From the NCBI RefSeq assembly GCF_000716445.1, contig NZ_JNWK01000029.1:20356-84355 (forward strand): a stretch of 64,000 nt of DNA, written 5' to 3'. A program made the position numbers and the translations under genes. Of the stretch, positions 23,474-32,061 are shown piece after piece; position 1 is the stretch's first letter, and every line of letters starts with the position of its first letter. This DNA comes from Streptomyces wedmorensis (lineage in GTDB: Bacteria > Actinomycetota > Actinomycetes > Streptomycetales > Streptomycetaceae). Below the pieces are notes generated by a model, which saw only the letters and a list, made by a program, of their open reading frames with translations, was not told where the DNA came from and searched no databases.

Positions 23474-24228
23474 GCCCTGTCGTCCCTCCCCGTCGACACG
23501 CCCTGTCGTCCGTCCCCGGTCAACACGTCCTGTAGCCCCTCCCCTGTCGACACGCCCTGTCGTCCCTCCCGCTCCGAGCCGCCCAGGGCGACGACACGCT
23601 TCGCCTCCTCGATCGCGTAGCCGAATCCGGTGTCCGGGTCGCGCAGCAGCCGCAGCGTCGCGAGCGCGTGTGCCCGGACGCCGGGGTCGGGTGCCGTCGT
23701 CGCGGTACGGAGGGCCGGCTCGATCGCCTCGCCGAGCGCGACGAGCGCCCGGCTGAGGCTCAGCTGCGTCTCGCGCTCGCCGCGCCCGAGCTGTGTCGCC
23801 AGCACCGCGGCCAGCGCGGGCTCCTCGCCTTCCGGCGCGAGCACGACCGCGGCCCGCCAGGCGCTCCGCGCCACCTCGTCGTCCGCGTCGGTCAGGAGCG
23901 TCCCGGTGATCGCGGGCCACGCCTGCCGGTCCCCGATCTTGGACAGCGTGTGCAGCGCCTGGCTGCGTGCCTGCGCACGCTCCGAGCGGAGTTCGCGGAC
24001 CAGTTCGGGGAGCGTCAGCGCCACCGGGTGACGCGTGAGCGCCCAGGTCAGCATGTCGCGGACGAAGAACTCGGGCTCGGTCGCGCACCGCTCCACGAGC
24101 TTGCCGACGAAGCCCGGGTCGGGTGTCGTGCCCACCGCGAGCGCGGCCCTCAGCCGCACCGACGACGACGCGTCCTCAAGCCCCCGGAGCGCTCCCGCGC
24201 CTTCTGTGTCCTGCCTCGTGATCGTCAT
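23467..24228 (-). CDS. HEAT-repeat protein
   Basis: This 253-residue all-helical protein has five or so HEAT-like repeats (SSSVRLRAALAVG, DMLTWALTRHPVAL, QARSQALHTLSKIGD, EVARSAWRAAVVL, GVRAHALATLRLLRD). The last 35 residues are a low-complexity tail encoded by the 27-bp repeat (G-R-Q-G-V-S-T-G-E units). ATG 24228 has GAGGAGG about 8 bases upstream, better than an earlier Met at 24285. It overlaps the MerR-HEAT gene. Such proteins act as scaffolds or adaptor surfaces; here the tight coupling suggests a partner or antagonist of the regulator. Confidence 0.8.
   Translation of the reverse strand: MTITRQDTEGAGALRGLEDASSSVRLRAALAVGTTPDPGFVGKLVERCATEPEFFVRDMLTWALTRHPVALTLPELVRELRSERAQARSQALHTLSKIGDRQAWPAITGTLLTDADDEVARSAWRAAVVLAPEGEEPALAAVLATQLGRGERETQLSLSRALVALGEAIEPALRTATTAPDPGVRAHALATLRLLRDPDTGFGYAIEEAKRVVALGGSEREGRQGVSTGEGLQDVLTGDGRQGVSTGRDDRAC
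23471..23570. repeat. Four-unit 26/27-bp tandem repeat at a gene junction
   Basis: Units start at 23471 (26 bp), 23497 (27), 23524 (27) and 23551 (20 bp, partial), each beginning CACGYCCTGT. On the minus strand each unit reads GGGGAGGGACGACAGGGCGTG-like, i.e. a purine-rich run followed by GTG. The last transcribed unit supplies the GTG start of the MerR-HEAT gene, while all units code the tail of the HEAT protein. Confidence 0.85.
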
Positions 24229-24336
24229 CGAGACCACCTCCTCGGCGAGCAGTGAAGACCTTGTCACCGTGTCAAGGTCAAACACCGCCGGCCGAGCGGC
24301 CGCGGTCCGCGCGGCGACTCCCGTGCGCGGGCGTCC

Positions 24337-24795
24337 TCAGCCGTTGATGTCGAGCGCCGTCCCGTACAGGCGGGACACCTTCAGGCGGATGACGACGCGG
24401 CGCTCGTCGACCAGCTGCTGCAGGAAAGGGCCCTCGTCCTGCGGCCTCGCGGCTTCCGGAATCATCGCCAGCAGCTCCCGGCCCACCGCGTCCCCCGGCG
24501 TGGTCGTGATCTCGGAGACCTCGGCCTCGCCCTCGGCCACGGCGAACGACCACACGTCGCCGCCCGGAACGTGGACGGCGGCGCGCGGGTCGCGCCGGAG
24601 CTGCTTGACCTTGACGCGGTCGGCGGTGGTGGAGAACCGGATGACGCGCTCCTCGGCGTCCCAGCTGTAGAGCATGGTCGTCAGATGGGGGTGGCCGCTG
24701 CGCTTGTTGGTGGCGAGAGTGCCGAACTGCTGGGTTCCCAGCAGTTCGGACAGGGCGTCGTCTGACAGGGTGCGGGGCTCTGCGGGCTTGGTCAT
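24337..24795 (-). CDS. PPOX-class split-barrel flavin/F420-binding protein
   Basis: This 152-residue protein has the pyridoxamine-phosphate-oxidase-like split barrel: an N-terminal helix, then GTLATNKRSGHPHLTTMLYSW, a VIRFSTTADRVKVKQLRRDPRAAVH block and a C-terminal LYGTAL strand. The K-V-K-Q-L-R-R-D-P motif is typical of PPOX-class proteins annotated as F420- or FMN-dependent oxidoreductases in actinobacteria. It may reduce or bind an unsaturated small molecule; the substrate is unknown. It lies 61 bases after the binding-protein-like gene on the same strand and could be co-transcribed with it. Confidence 0.85.
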   Translation of the reverse strand: MTKPAEPRTLSDDALSELLGTQQFGTLATNKRSGHPHLTTMLYSWDAEERVIRFSTTADRVKVKQLRRDPRAAVHVPGGDVWSFAVAEGEAEVSEITTTPGDAVGRELLAMIPEAARPQDEGPFLQQLVDERRVVIRLKVSRLYGTALDING

Positions 24796-24856
24796 GCTGC
24801 GATCAACTCACCCGCGTGTTCGGGTATTCCGTGCACCCGGAACCTGCCTCGGCCGC

Positions 24857-26092
24857 TCAGCCGGAGTGGAGGATCCGCAGGTCACCATGCTGAGTCGGGT
24901 CCCGGTCGACGACCTGGACCGGGGGCCAGGCCCACTGCCACACGTCGATGCCGGGCTGCCGGGAGAACCGGATCGGACCGCGGGTGCCGTCGACCGCCAC
25001 CTCCGGCCAGGACGCGGCGACGGCCGCCCGGCCCGTACCGTGGGAACGCAGCGCCTCCGCCAGGACGGTCACGGTGTCCCAGCCCTCGTAGGCGACGAAG
25101 GACGGTGCTTCGCCCAGCCGTTCGCGCAGCTCCTTCCCGACGCGTTCGCCGAGCGGACCGAGCCTCTCGGGCAGGTAGCGCAGGAACGGGATCCCGGCGC
25201 CGTCCTCTCCCAGCGCCGCGGCCCATCCGGCGAACTCCGGTTGTCCCGCGGGAGCTCCGATCAGCAGCTCCGCGAGGCGCCGGTCGCCGCGGACGGCCCG
25301 GACGATCGGCACCGCCGGCTCCGGAGTGCCGACCAGCAGGAGGAGCGCGTGAGCGCCGTGCTCGACGAGGGCGTCGCACAGGGCCTCGGGGCCGAGCGTG
25401 CGGGCGTCGAGTTCGACGACGGTCCCGCCGTGGGGAGCGAGGTGGTCCCGCAGGACGCGGGTGCCGGTCGCCCAGTAGACGCTCGGCTGGGTCGCGACGG
25501 CGATCCGGCGCCGACCCGCGCCGAGCAGGAAGTCCCCGTAGATCCGCCAGCCATGGGACTGCGCCGGGGCCACGCGCGCGACCCACGGCGTCGGTCCCTC
25601 GATGAGCGCGTCGAGCACCGCGGACGAGCAGAGGAACGGCACGCCGAGGGCGTCCGCCCGCGCGGCCGCGGCGCGGGCGACGACACTGTGGTACTCCCCC
25701 GCCACGGCGACCACGCCCAGTCCCGCCAGTTCCTCCACGGCCGCCTCGGCCCGTTCCGGATCCGCCGCGGTGTCCCGAACGACCAGCTCCAGCTGTCTGC
25801 CGTCGATCCCACCGCCGTCGTTGACCCCGGCGACAGCCAGTTCGAGCCCGGCGAGCAGATGCCGGCCCGCCTCGACCCAGCCGGGCCGCGTGAGCGGAAC
25901 GAGGGCGCCCACGCGGACGGACGACCGGTCCACGCCCCCCGCTCCGGAAGGCGAAGGCGAAGGAGCGGGCGCGGACACGGGCGCGGGCACGGACACGGAC
26001 ACGGGCGCGGGCACGGACACGGGCGCGGGCACGGACACGGGCGCGGGCACGGACACGGGCGCGGGCGACGACGGTCGTTGCGGCGTGTTCAT
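24857..26092 (-). CDS. Type 1 periplasmic-binding-fold protein without signal peptide
   Basis: This 411-residue protein has a ligand-binding module of the branched-chain amino-acid receptor type at residues about 60-411 (SVRVGALVPLTRPG, AVAGVNDGGGIDGRQLELVV, LGVVAVAGEYHSVVARAAA, WRIYGDFLLGAGRRRIAVA). Residues 4-45 are a low-complexity VPAPVS repeat encoded by the 18-bp array. No hydrophobic signal segment, lipobox or Tat motif is present, and no permease genes are near. It may therefore be a cytoplasmic ligand sensor, in the manner of AmiC, rather than a transport component; that is inference. It lies 119 bases downstream of a PLP enzyme gene on the same strand. The ligand could be an amino acid made or consumed by that enzyme. 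Confidence 0.75.
   Translation of the reverse strand: MNTPQRPSSPAPVSVPAPVSVPAPVSVPAPVSVSVPAPVSAPAPSPSPSGAGGVDRSSVRVGALVPLTRPGWVEAGRHLLAGLELAVAGVNDGGGIDGRQLELVVRDTAADPERAEAAVEELAGLGVVAVAGEYHSVVARAAAARADALGVPFLCSSAVLDALIEGPTPWVARVAPAQSHGWRIYGDFLLGAGRRRIAVATQPSVYWATGTRVLRDHLAPHGGTVVELDARTLGPEALCDALVEHGAHALLLLVGTPEPAVPIVRAVRGDRRLAELLIGAPAGQPEFAGWAAALGEDGAGIPFLRYLPERLGPLGERVGKELRERLGEAPSFVAYEGWDTVTVLAEALRSHGTGRAAVAASWPEVAVDGTRGPIRFSRQPGIDVWQWAWPPVQVVDRDPTQHGDLRILHSG
25973..26068. repeat. 18-bp in-frame coding repeat
   Basis: Units of GGACACGGGCGCGGGCAC start at 25973, 25997, 26015, 26033 and 26051, with a 6-bp GGACAC insertion after the first; the last unit ends in GA instead of AC. In the minus-strand gene they encode repeated VPAPVS hexapeptides near the N-terminus. 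All lengths are multiples of three, so copy number can vary without a frameshift. Confidence 0.9.
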
Positions 26093-26211
26093 CGGTGTAC
26101 TCCCCTGTGACGATGCGACGTTGGTCGTCCTGGACCCGGTGGCACGGTTCCGGAGAACGATGGTGCGGGTGCGCGATCGCGTGCCCGGCAGGCCCCTGGA
26201 GCCTCCTGCCC

Positions 26212-27417
26212 CTACTTCGGGGGTTCGGACTCCGTCAGCGCGGTCTTGATCGACTGCCAGTCCGGGTCCATCGGCGCGTAGGTGTGCCGGGCGGTGCCGA
26301 TGTCCTTGTAGCCGCTGGACGTGGCCACGCACACGACGGGTCCGTCGGCCTCGTGAGGCCCGTGGGCACGGAAACCGGCGAGGCCGGCGGCGGAGGAGGC
26401 CTCGAACCACAGGCCCTGTGCGGCCGACTCGGCCTGTGCGGCGGCCATCTGCTCGTCCGTCACCGTACGCGCGGCGCCGCCGGTCTCCCGGACGGCGAGG
26501 ACGCCCCGGTAGCCGCTGATCTCGCAGTCGATGGCATAGGCGATGCTGGGGCCGACGGGGACGCGGGCGACGGGCCGGCCGGTGCGGAGGGCCTCGGTGA
26601 GGGCGCCGGCCGCGGCGGGCTCGGTGGCGTACACGCGGGGCACCGAGTCGGTGACGCCGAGCCGGGCGAGCTCCCGGAACCCCTTCGCGACGCCGAACAG
26701 CAACTCGCCGTACCCCGTGGGCAGATGGACGGCCGCCGGGGCCCGTCCCAGGTCGAGCGCGATCTCGTAGGCGAGGGTCTTGTACCCCTCGGGGCCGAAG
26801 GGGTGCCCGGTGTGGGCGGTGTCCGTGACGCTGCTGACGCTCTGGAAACCGAGCTCGTCGACGATCCGGAGCATCAGCGGGCGGACGGACGCGCGCGGCA
26901 CCGTCAGCACGGTCGCCCCGTACGCGCGCAGGTGCGAGGCGACGGCGGGCGGTGCGTCCGGCGACGTGAACACGGCGCACGGCAGTCCGGCGCGGGCCGC
27001 GTAGGCCGCGGCGGCCGCGCCGTGGTTGCCGGAGGAGGAGACCACGATGCCCCGCGCGCCCGACGCGACGGCCGCGCTGACCGCCACCCGGTTCAGGCGG
27101 TCCTTGTGGCTCCACGTGGGGTTGCGGGACTCGTCCTTGATCCAGAGCCCGTCGGCGAGTTCGACCAGCGGGGTGTTCCCCTCTCCCAGGCCGGGCGCGG
27201 CGAGCGGCGGCAGCAGCGGCGCCCACCGCTCCAGGCCGTGGGCGGCCGGGCGGTCGAACAGATCGGCCGGCACGTCGTCGTAGGCGTAGTCGATGTCGAG
27301 CGGGTACGCCACCTCCTCCGTCGAGGTGACGGGACAACCGCGCGTCAGCGGCGGCCAGAGCGGATGGCGCACGGACGGGTCGGCGAGCGAACGCTGAGCG
27401 GTGGCGAGCGAGGTCAC
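26212..27417 (-). CDS. PLP-dependent fold-type II enzyme, threonine-synthase-like
   Basis: This 401-residue enzyme has the landmarks GEGNTPLVEL, LWIKDESRNPTWSHKDRLN (the Lys forms the PLP aldimine), the phosphate/ring-binding VVSSSGNHGAAAAAYAARAGL and a C-terminal VATSSGYKD. The order matches threonine synthase and related lyases/dehydratases. The usual S-F-K-D-R is S-H-K-D-R here, which departs from classical threonine synthase and makes an amino-acid lyase or ammonia-lyase role equally possible. The GTG start has GAAAGG about 8 bases upstream. The receptor-like gene downstream suggests a shared amino-acid ligand or substrate. Confidence 0.82.
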   Translation of the reverse strand: MTSLATAQRSLADPSVRHPLWPPLTRGCPVTSTEEVAYPLDIDYAYDDVPADLFDRPAAHGLERWAPLLPPLAAPGLGEGNTPLVELADGLWIKDESRNPTWSHKDRLNRVAVSAAVASGARGIVVSSSGNHGAAAAAYAARAGLPCAVFTSPDAPPAVASHLRAYGATVLTVPRASVRPLMLRIVDELGFQSVSSVTDTAHTGHPFGPEGYKTLAYEIALDLGRAPAAVHLPTGYGELLFGVAKGFRELARLGVTDSVPRVYATEPAAAGALTEALRTGRPVARVPVGPSIAYAIDCEISGYRGVLAVRETGGAARTVTDEQMAAAQAESAAQGLWFEASSAAGLAGFRAHGPHEADGPVVCVATSSGYKDIGTARHTYAPMDPDWQSIKTALTESEPPK

Positions 27418-27531
27418 GCGATGCCTTTCGGAGTGAGGGGCGGTGACGGGACGCCCCGGCGGCGGGTCCGTGTCGGGCCGTCCGGGCCGTCCGGCGGGAG
27501 GCGGGAAGCGCCGCAGAACGGCCGGTGATGG

Positions 27532-28791
27532 TCAGCCCACGCGTCGGGTGAGGGCCGCGAGGGCTCCGGGCTGGCGGCCGGGGACGTGTCGGCGCAGGGC
27601 GACGAGTGTGGGGCCGAGGGCGCGGGCGCGGGCGGGGTCGACGATCTGTTCCCACTGGTGGTGGGCCCGGTCGACGGCGCCTTCGACGTCCGGGTCGTCG
27701 GGGCGCTGCAGCAGGGCCAGGCGGGCTTCGGCGGCGGCGATCCACAGTTCGCAGCTGCGGGCGGGTTCGCCGGCGAGCCGGGCGAGGTCGGCCCGCACCT
27801 CGGTCCAGTGCACGGCCTCCGCCGAGTGCGGTCCGTGGCGGCGCAGGGCCTCGTGTTCCCAGGCCGCCGCGACGGCCGCCGCCTCCCCGTGCCGTCCCGC
27901 CATGGCCGCGGCGAGGATGGCGGGGTGCGGGTCCTGCGGCGCGGCGGCGGTCGGAGGCGCCGGGGCGAGGAACCGGGACTCCGCGGTGGCCGGGGCGGTG
28001 CCCGCGGCGGCCTCGGCGTGGAGGGTGGCGTGCGGGAGCCGCGCGCCGGAGCGCCAGAGTTCCGCCCAGGCGCGGAGGTAGTCGGGGGTGGCGGGTTCGC
28101 CCCGGCGCGGGGCCGGTGTCACCCGGCCGTAGAGGACGGGTCCCGGTCCGAGCTGGAGCAGTTCGGGTACGGCCGCGAGCCGCTGCCAGACGTCGGGGTC
28201 GGCGACGAGGTCGGCGACGACGGTGGTGGTGCCGTGCGGCCGTGCGCCGAGTTCGCCGGCGAGCCAGTGCCAGGGCAGCGCCGTGTAGCGGAGGGTGGCC
28301 TGGGTGGTGCGGGCGAGTGCGAGGTGCGGCAGTTCCTGGCGGCGGTCGAGGTGGAGCTGTCCGGCGAGGCAGACGACCAGGGGACCGGGGCTCGCCGCCG
28401 CCGCGCGCAGGCGGGTGAGGACGGTCTGCGGGTCGAGCGGGTCCGCGAGTTCGACGACCGTGGCGGTGGTCGTGCCGGTGAGGACCGCGGGCGGTACGGC
28501 GGCGAGCGCCGGCAGCACCGAGGCGGCGTCCATGGCCCTGCCGCGCCCGGCGGGCGCGGCCGCGAGCAGCAGCGCCGTACCCACCGCGGCCTGGCCACCG
28601 CCCGTGGCGGCCGTGCCGTCGAAGCGCGCGGTGCCCGGTTCGGCGGCGCCGGCGGCCGTGGTTCCGGTCGTACGCGCGACCGCCGTGCGGGCGTCCGTTC
28701 CCCTGCCCGTCGCCCACGTGCCGGCGGTCGTAGCCGCTCTTCCCGCGACCGCCATGTGCGTGCCCACCGTGCCGTTCCCGTCGTCGTTCAC
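27532..28791 (-). CDS. Conserved protein with C-terminal TPR-like helices
   Basis: This 419-residue protein is not assigned to a known family. Residues 1-60 are low-complexity Ala/Thr/Gly-rich. Residues about 60-240 form an alpha/beta domain (AAVGTALLLAAAPAG, LPALAAVPPAVLTG, GPLVVCLAGQLHLDR, TTTVVADLVADPDVW) that resembles the peptidase-like or CHAT-like half of TPR-linked proteins, but no Cys/His pair is evident. Residues about 280-419 are helical, with TPR-type pairs around AAAMAGRHGEAAAVAAAWEH and GEPARSCELWIAAAEARLAL. The start is GTG 28791 or the adjacent GTG at 28794. It is divergent from the PAS-PP2C phosphatase gene, with which it shares a 180-base control region. Confidence 0.6.
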   Translation of the reverse strand: MNDDGNGTVGTHMAVAGRAATTAGTWATGRGTDARTAVARTTGTTAAGAAEPGTARFDGTAATGGGQAAVGTALLLAAAPAGRGRAMDAASVLPALAAVPPAVLTGTTTATVVELADPLDPQTVLTRLRAAAASPGPLVVCLAGQLHLDRRQELPHLALARTTQATLRYTALPWHWLAGELGARPHGTTTVVADLVADPDVWQRLAAVPELLQLGPGPVLYGRVTPAPRRGEPATPDYLRAWAELWRSGARLPHATLHAEAAAGTAPATAESRFLAPAPPTAAAPQDPHPAILAAAMAGRHGEAAAVAAAWEHEALRRHGPHSAEAVHWTEVRADLARLAGEPARSCELWIAAAEARLALLQRPDDPDVEGAVDRAHHQWEQIVDPARARALGPTLVALRRHVPGRQPGALAALTRRVG

Positions 28792-28841
28792 CACCCCAGC
28801 ACCGTAACGCGTCGAGCCCTGGCCGATAATCGGTGGGCCTT

Positions 28842-28853
28842 TGACATATGTCA
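28842..28853. promoter_or_regulatory. TGACATATGTCA palindrome in divergent promoter
   Basis: A perfect 12-bp palindrome overlaps a consensus -35 hexamer (TTGACA at 28841) for the plus strand, between the TPR-like gene and the phosphatase gene. No convincing -10 sequence follows at 17 bp. A repressor covering the -35 is a simple reading. Confidence 0.4.
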
Positions 28854-28971
28854 GAAGCACCACCGGATCGAGTGTTGCCAAATCCCTTACGGGCTGTGCC
28901 GGGCTGTGCAACAGTCGTACGCAGGCCTCCCCTTCACACTTGGCCGCGCCGCGCCTGTATCGGAGTTCGAC

Positions 28972-30477
28972 ATGCCGTCCCATCTGTTCGCGGACCGCCC
29001 CGCTCAACCGCCGGAGCCGGGTGCGGTGGACGCGCTGATCTCGCAGACCCGCCGCCTGCGCGGTGAGGTCGACGCCGTCCGCCGGGACGCCGTGGCGAAC
29101 GAGGACGACCCCCAGCAGCGGTGGCAGCGCGCCCTGTGCGACCTCGCGGTGCACCAACTCGATGATCTGGGCGCCCATTTGGGGCAGCTGCGGGCGGGCG
29201 TCCCGGCGGAGCTCGCACCGGACGCGGAGCCCGACGGCGAGGCCGAGGGCGGATACGACGGCGCGCTCGACGCCTCGCTCGCCACGGACCCCGGCACCGC
29301 GTACGGCCAGGCCGCCCCGCCGCGCACCGGCTCGCTGCTCTCCCGCGTCGGCAGCGCCGAGTGGAACCTGCTCACCGACGAGGTCAGCTGGTCGGAGGAG
29401 CTGTACCAGATCTTCGGCCGCGCCCACGAGAGCGGGCCGATGTCGCTCGACGAGATGCCCTCGATGGTCTTCGCCGAGGACCAGCCGGTCCTCCAGGCGA
29501 TGGTCACCGACTGCCTGATCGACGGTAAGCCGATCGACGGCGAGTTCCGCATCGTGCGGACCGACGGCCGGGTGCGCACGGTGCACATGACCGGTGAGCC
29601 GGTGCTCGACGACGACGGCTGCACCGCCTCCATGTGGGCCGTCTTACGGGACGTCAGCGAGCTGCGGCGCAGCCAGCGGGCGGTCCGCGAGAGCCGGGAC
29701 AGCCTGGAGCGCAGCCGCCAGATCGAGCAGACCGAGCGCCGGGTCGCCGTCGAACTCCAGGAAGCGGTCCTCCCGCCGTGGCGCGGCTCGCTCCGCTTCG
29801 CCCACGACGGCCCCGCCCCCCTGGACGTGGCCGGCCATTACCTGCCCGCCGCCACCACCGGTCTGATCGGCGGCGACTGGTACGACGCACTCGCGCTGCC
29901 GGACGGGGACGCACTCCTCACCGTCGGCGACCTGACGGGCCACGGGGTCGCCGCGACCTCCTCCATGGCCATGCTCCTCGGTGCGCTGCGCGGCATGGCC
30001 GTCGCCGGGATCCGGCCCGCCGCCCTGATGAGCCACCTCAACCAGCTGCTCGAGACCTCCGTCCAGCCCGCGCTCGGCAGCGCGATGTGCTGCCGGTACG
30101 ACCCCGTCGCCCAGACCCTGAGCTGGGCGCAGGCCGGCCACCCCGCCCCGCTGCTGTTCCGCGGCGGGACGGGGCACGTGCTGCGTCGCCCCGAGGGAGT
30201 GCTGCTCGGGGCGACGACCGGAGCCGTGTACGGCGAGGCCGAGACCCGGCTGTTCCCGGGCGACGTGCTCGTCCTGCACACCGACGGACTGACCCGCGCC
30301 GGCGGGGCGGTCGGCGGCTTCGGGGACGACACCGGCGCGCGACGGCTCCTCGCCCTCGGCCCCCGGCTCGCCTCGGCGCGGGACGCCCAGGACGCCGTGC
30401 GTGCGGTGGTCGAGGAGTTCGGCGACGAGCAGCGCGAGGACGACGCCTGCGTGATGGTGGTCCGGGCCGGCCGCTGA
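28972..30477 (+). CDS. PAS-SpoIIE-type PP2C serine/threonine phosphatase
   Basis: This 501-residue protein has three parts: an N-terminal helical/acidic region (1-110); a PAS domain (about 118-225, with AEWNLLTDEVSWSEELYQIFG and GEFRIVRTDGRVRTVHMTGEP); a coiled-coil linker; and a SpoIIE-type phosphatase (about 260-500). Metal-binding acids appear in GGDWYDALAL and VGDLTGHG, plus the AGHPAPLLF and VLHTDGLTR motifs and a final D-D-A-C. Such proteins dephosphorylate anti-anti-sigma factors in partner-switching cascades in response to the PAS signal. ATG 28972 follows GGAG. No anti-sigma gene is adjacent, so its partners are elsewhere. Confidence 0.9.
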   Translation: MPSHLFADRPAQPPEPGAVDALISQTRRLRGEVDAVRRDAVANEDDPQQRWQRALCDLAVHQLDDLGAHLGQLRAGVPAELAPDAEPDGEAEGGYDGALDASLATDPGTAYGQAAPPRTGSLLSRVGSAEWNLLTDEVSWSEELYQIFGRAHESGPMSLDEMPSMVFAEDQPVLQAMVTDCLIDGKPIDGEFRIVRTDGRVRTVHMTGEPVLDDDGCTASMWAVLRDVSELRRSQRAVRESRDSLERSRQIEQTERRVAVELQEAVLPPWRGSLRFAHDGPAPLDVAGHYLPAATTGLIGGDWYDALALPDGDALLTVGDLTGHGVAATSSMAMLLGALRGMAVAGIRPAALMSHLNQLLETSVQPALGSAMCCRYDPVAQTLSWAQAGHPAPLLFRGGTGHVLRRPEGVLLGATTGAVYGEAETRLFPGDVLVLHTDGLTRAGGAVGGFGDDTGARRLLALGPRLASARDAQDAVRAVVEEFGDEQREDDACVMVVRAGR

Positions 30478-30542
30478 GCCGCCCGGGCCCTGCCCGCCTC
30501 GTGAGCCGGGCTCCGGCCCCCGGTTCCCCCGAGCCCCGCGGA

Positions 30543-32033
30543 TCAGGCCTGCCCGGTGCGCGGTCGGTTGACCGGTGACCGGGGAAGGGCCAGCTCGATC
30601 TCCTCGCGCAGGTTCTCGATCCGCGAGTAGCCGGCGTACTGGCCGGTGAGCCGGTACATCTCCCGGAGCCGGTCCCAGGTCCGGTGGGACGAGGTGTCCC
30701 CCATGGACATGAGGGCGAGCCGGGCGTACCGGTCGGCCTGTTCCGGGTCGTCGGCGATGAAGCAGGCCGAGGCGAGCGAGATGTGGTCGAAGAGCTTCGA
30801 CCGGTCGTGTCCGCCGTGCCGGAGTTCGATGGCCAGCTTGGCGTGCCGCTGCGCGGGGACGGCGGCGGAGGGATCGTGCTCGGCGAGGGTGCGGTAGGCG
30901 AGGGCCTGCATGCCGTGCATGTCGGCCTCGTCGAAGTTCTGCATCCAGCTCGGCTTCTCGTCGAGCCGGTCGGACACGAACAGTTCCTCGGCCTCGCCGA
31001 GGGTGCGGCGCATGGCCTGTCCACGCCCCATCGACGCCTGCGCCCAGGCCTCGATCGTGTGGAACATGGCCTGGGTCCTGGGCAGCACCCGCTCCCCCGC
31101 ACCGGCCTTGGCCAGCTTCATGAGGTCGAGGGCGTCGTCGGGGCGGCCCAGGTGCACCATCTGGCGGGCGGCCCGGGACAGCGCCTCGCCGGCCCGGGGC
31201 CGGTCACCGCCCTCACGGGCCGCGTGGGCGGCGATGACGAAGTACTTCTGCGCCGTGGGTTCGAGGCCGACGTCGTGCGACATCCAGCCCGCGAGGACGG
31301 CGAGGTTGGCGGCGACGCCCCACAGGCGCCGCTGGAGGTGGTCGGCGTGACGGTAGGCGAGCATGCCGCCCACCTCGTTGAGCTGGCCCACCACCGCCTT
31401 GCGCTGGAGACCGCCGCCCCGGGAGGCGTCCCAGGCTCGGAACACCTCCACCGAGTGCTCGAGGGCCTCGATCTCCTCCGACCCGATGGGGGCGGCCTCG
31501 TAGCGGTCGAACCCAGCGGGGTCGGCGTGGAGGGGATCGATGGCCCGCGGAGCCGCGCCCTTGCGGGAGGGGTCGGTCTGCAGCCAGTCGTGCATGGCGT
31601 TGGTGAGTACGGAACCGGCGGCGAGCGCGGCACCCGCGCCCACCAGGCCGCGTCGGTTGAGCATGAGGTCCATTCCCGTGAATTCGGTGAGGACCGCCGC
31701 CGTACGATCGGGTGCCCAGGGCAGCCCGTCAGGGTTCTCCGTCTTCCTGACGTCCTGCCGCCTGCCGGCGCGCCCGTGTCGTACGAACCCGAGGTCCTCG
31801 ATGGTCACGACACGGCCGAGTCGCTCGGTGAACAGTGCTGCCAGCACCCGGGGAACGGGATCGCGGGGCGTCTCGCCCCGGTCGATCCAGCGCCGCACCC
31901 GCGAGGTGTCGGTCGCCAGCTGGGGGTGGCCCATGGCCGCCGCCTGCCGGTTGACGAGTCTCGCGAGTTCGCCCTTGGACCAGCCGGCCAGGCCGAAGAG
32001 GTCCGCCAGGCGGGTGTTGGTTTGTCCGGTCAC
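30543..32033 (-). CDS. NsdA/NsdB-like helical regulator
   Basis: This 496-residue protein begins with the motif block NTRLADLFGLAGWSKGELARLV, then RVRRWIDRGETPRDPVPRVLA, an HTH-like N-terminal domain. A Tat-like or membrane-proximal hydrophobic stretch (RRGLVGAGAALAAGSVL) and a long TPR-type helical region (about 190-490) follow. This layout is the one I know from NsdA/NsdB, streptomycete proteins that repress differentiation and antibiotic production. Which paralogue it matches cannot be settled by eye, so no symbol is given. The GTG start at 32033 was taken because the NTRLADLF block begins five codons later. It is divergent from a phosphotransferase gene and shares a promoter region with two inverted repeats. 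Confidence 0.75.
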   Translation of the reverse strand: MTGQTNTRLADLFGLAGWSKGELARLVNRQAAAMGHPQLATDTSRVRRWIDRGETPRDPVPRVLAALFTERLGRVVTIEDLGFVRHGRAGRRQDVRKTENPDGLPWAPDRTAAVLTEFTGMDLMLNRRGLVGAGAALAAGSVLTNAMHDWLQTDPSRKGAAPRAIDPLHADPAGFDRYEAAPIGSEEIEALEHSVEVFRAWDASRGGGLQRKAVVGQLNEVGGMLAYRHADHLQRRLWGVAANLAVLAGWMSHDVGLEPTAQKYFVIAAHAAREGGDRPRAGEALSRAARQMVHLGRPDDALDLMKLAKAGAGERVLPRTQAMFHTIEAWAQASMGRGQAMRRTLGEAEELFVSDRLDEKPSWMQNFDEADMHGMQALAYRTLAEHDPSAAVPAQRHAKLAIELRHGGHDRSKLFDHISLASACFIADDPEQADRYARLALMSMGDTSSHRTWDRLREMYRLTGQYAGYSRIENLREEIELALPRSPVNRPRTGQA

Positions 32034-32061
32034 GTCTAAGCCCCCAGGTTCTCGGCTGAGT

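Noticed and set aside
24857..28717. A 1286-codon minus-strand frame
   Set aside because: The real gene ends its reading at 26092 (binding-fold protein); upstream of that the frame is Arg/Pro/Gly-rich shadow of the PLP and TPR genes.
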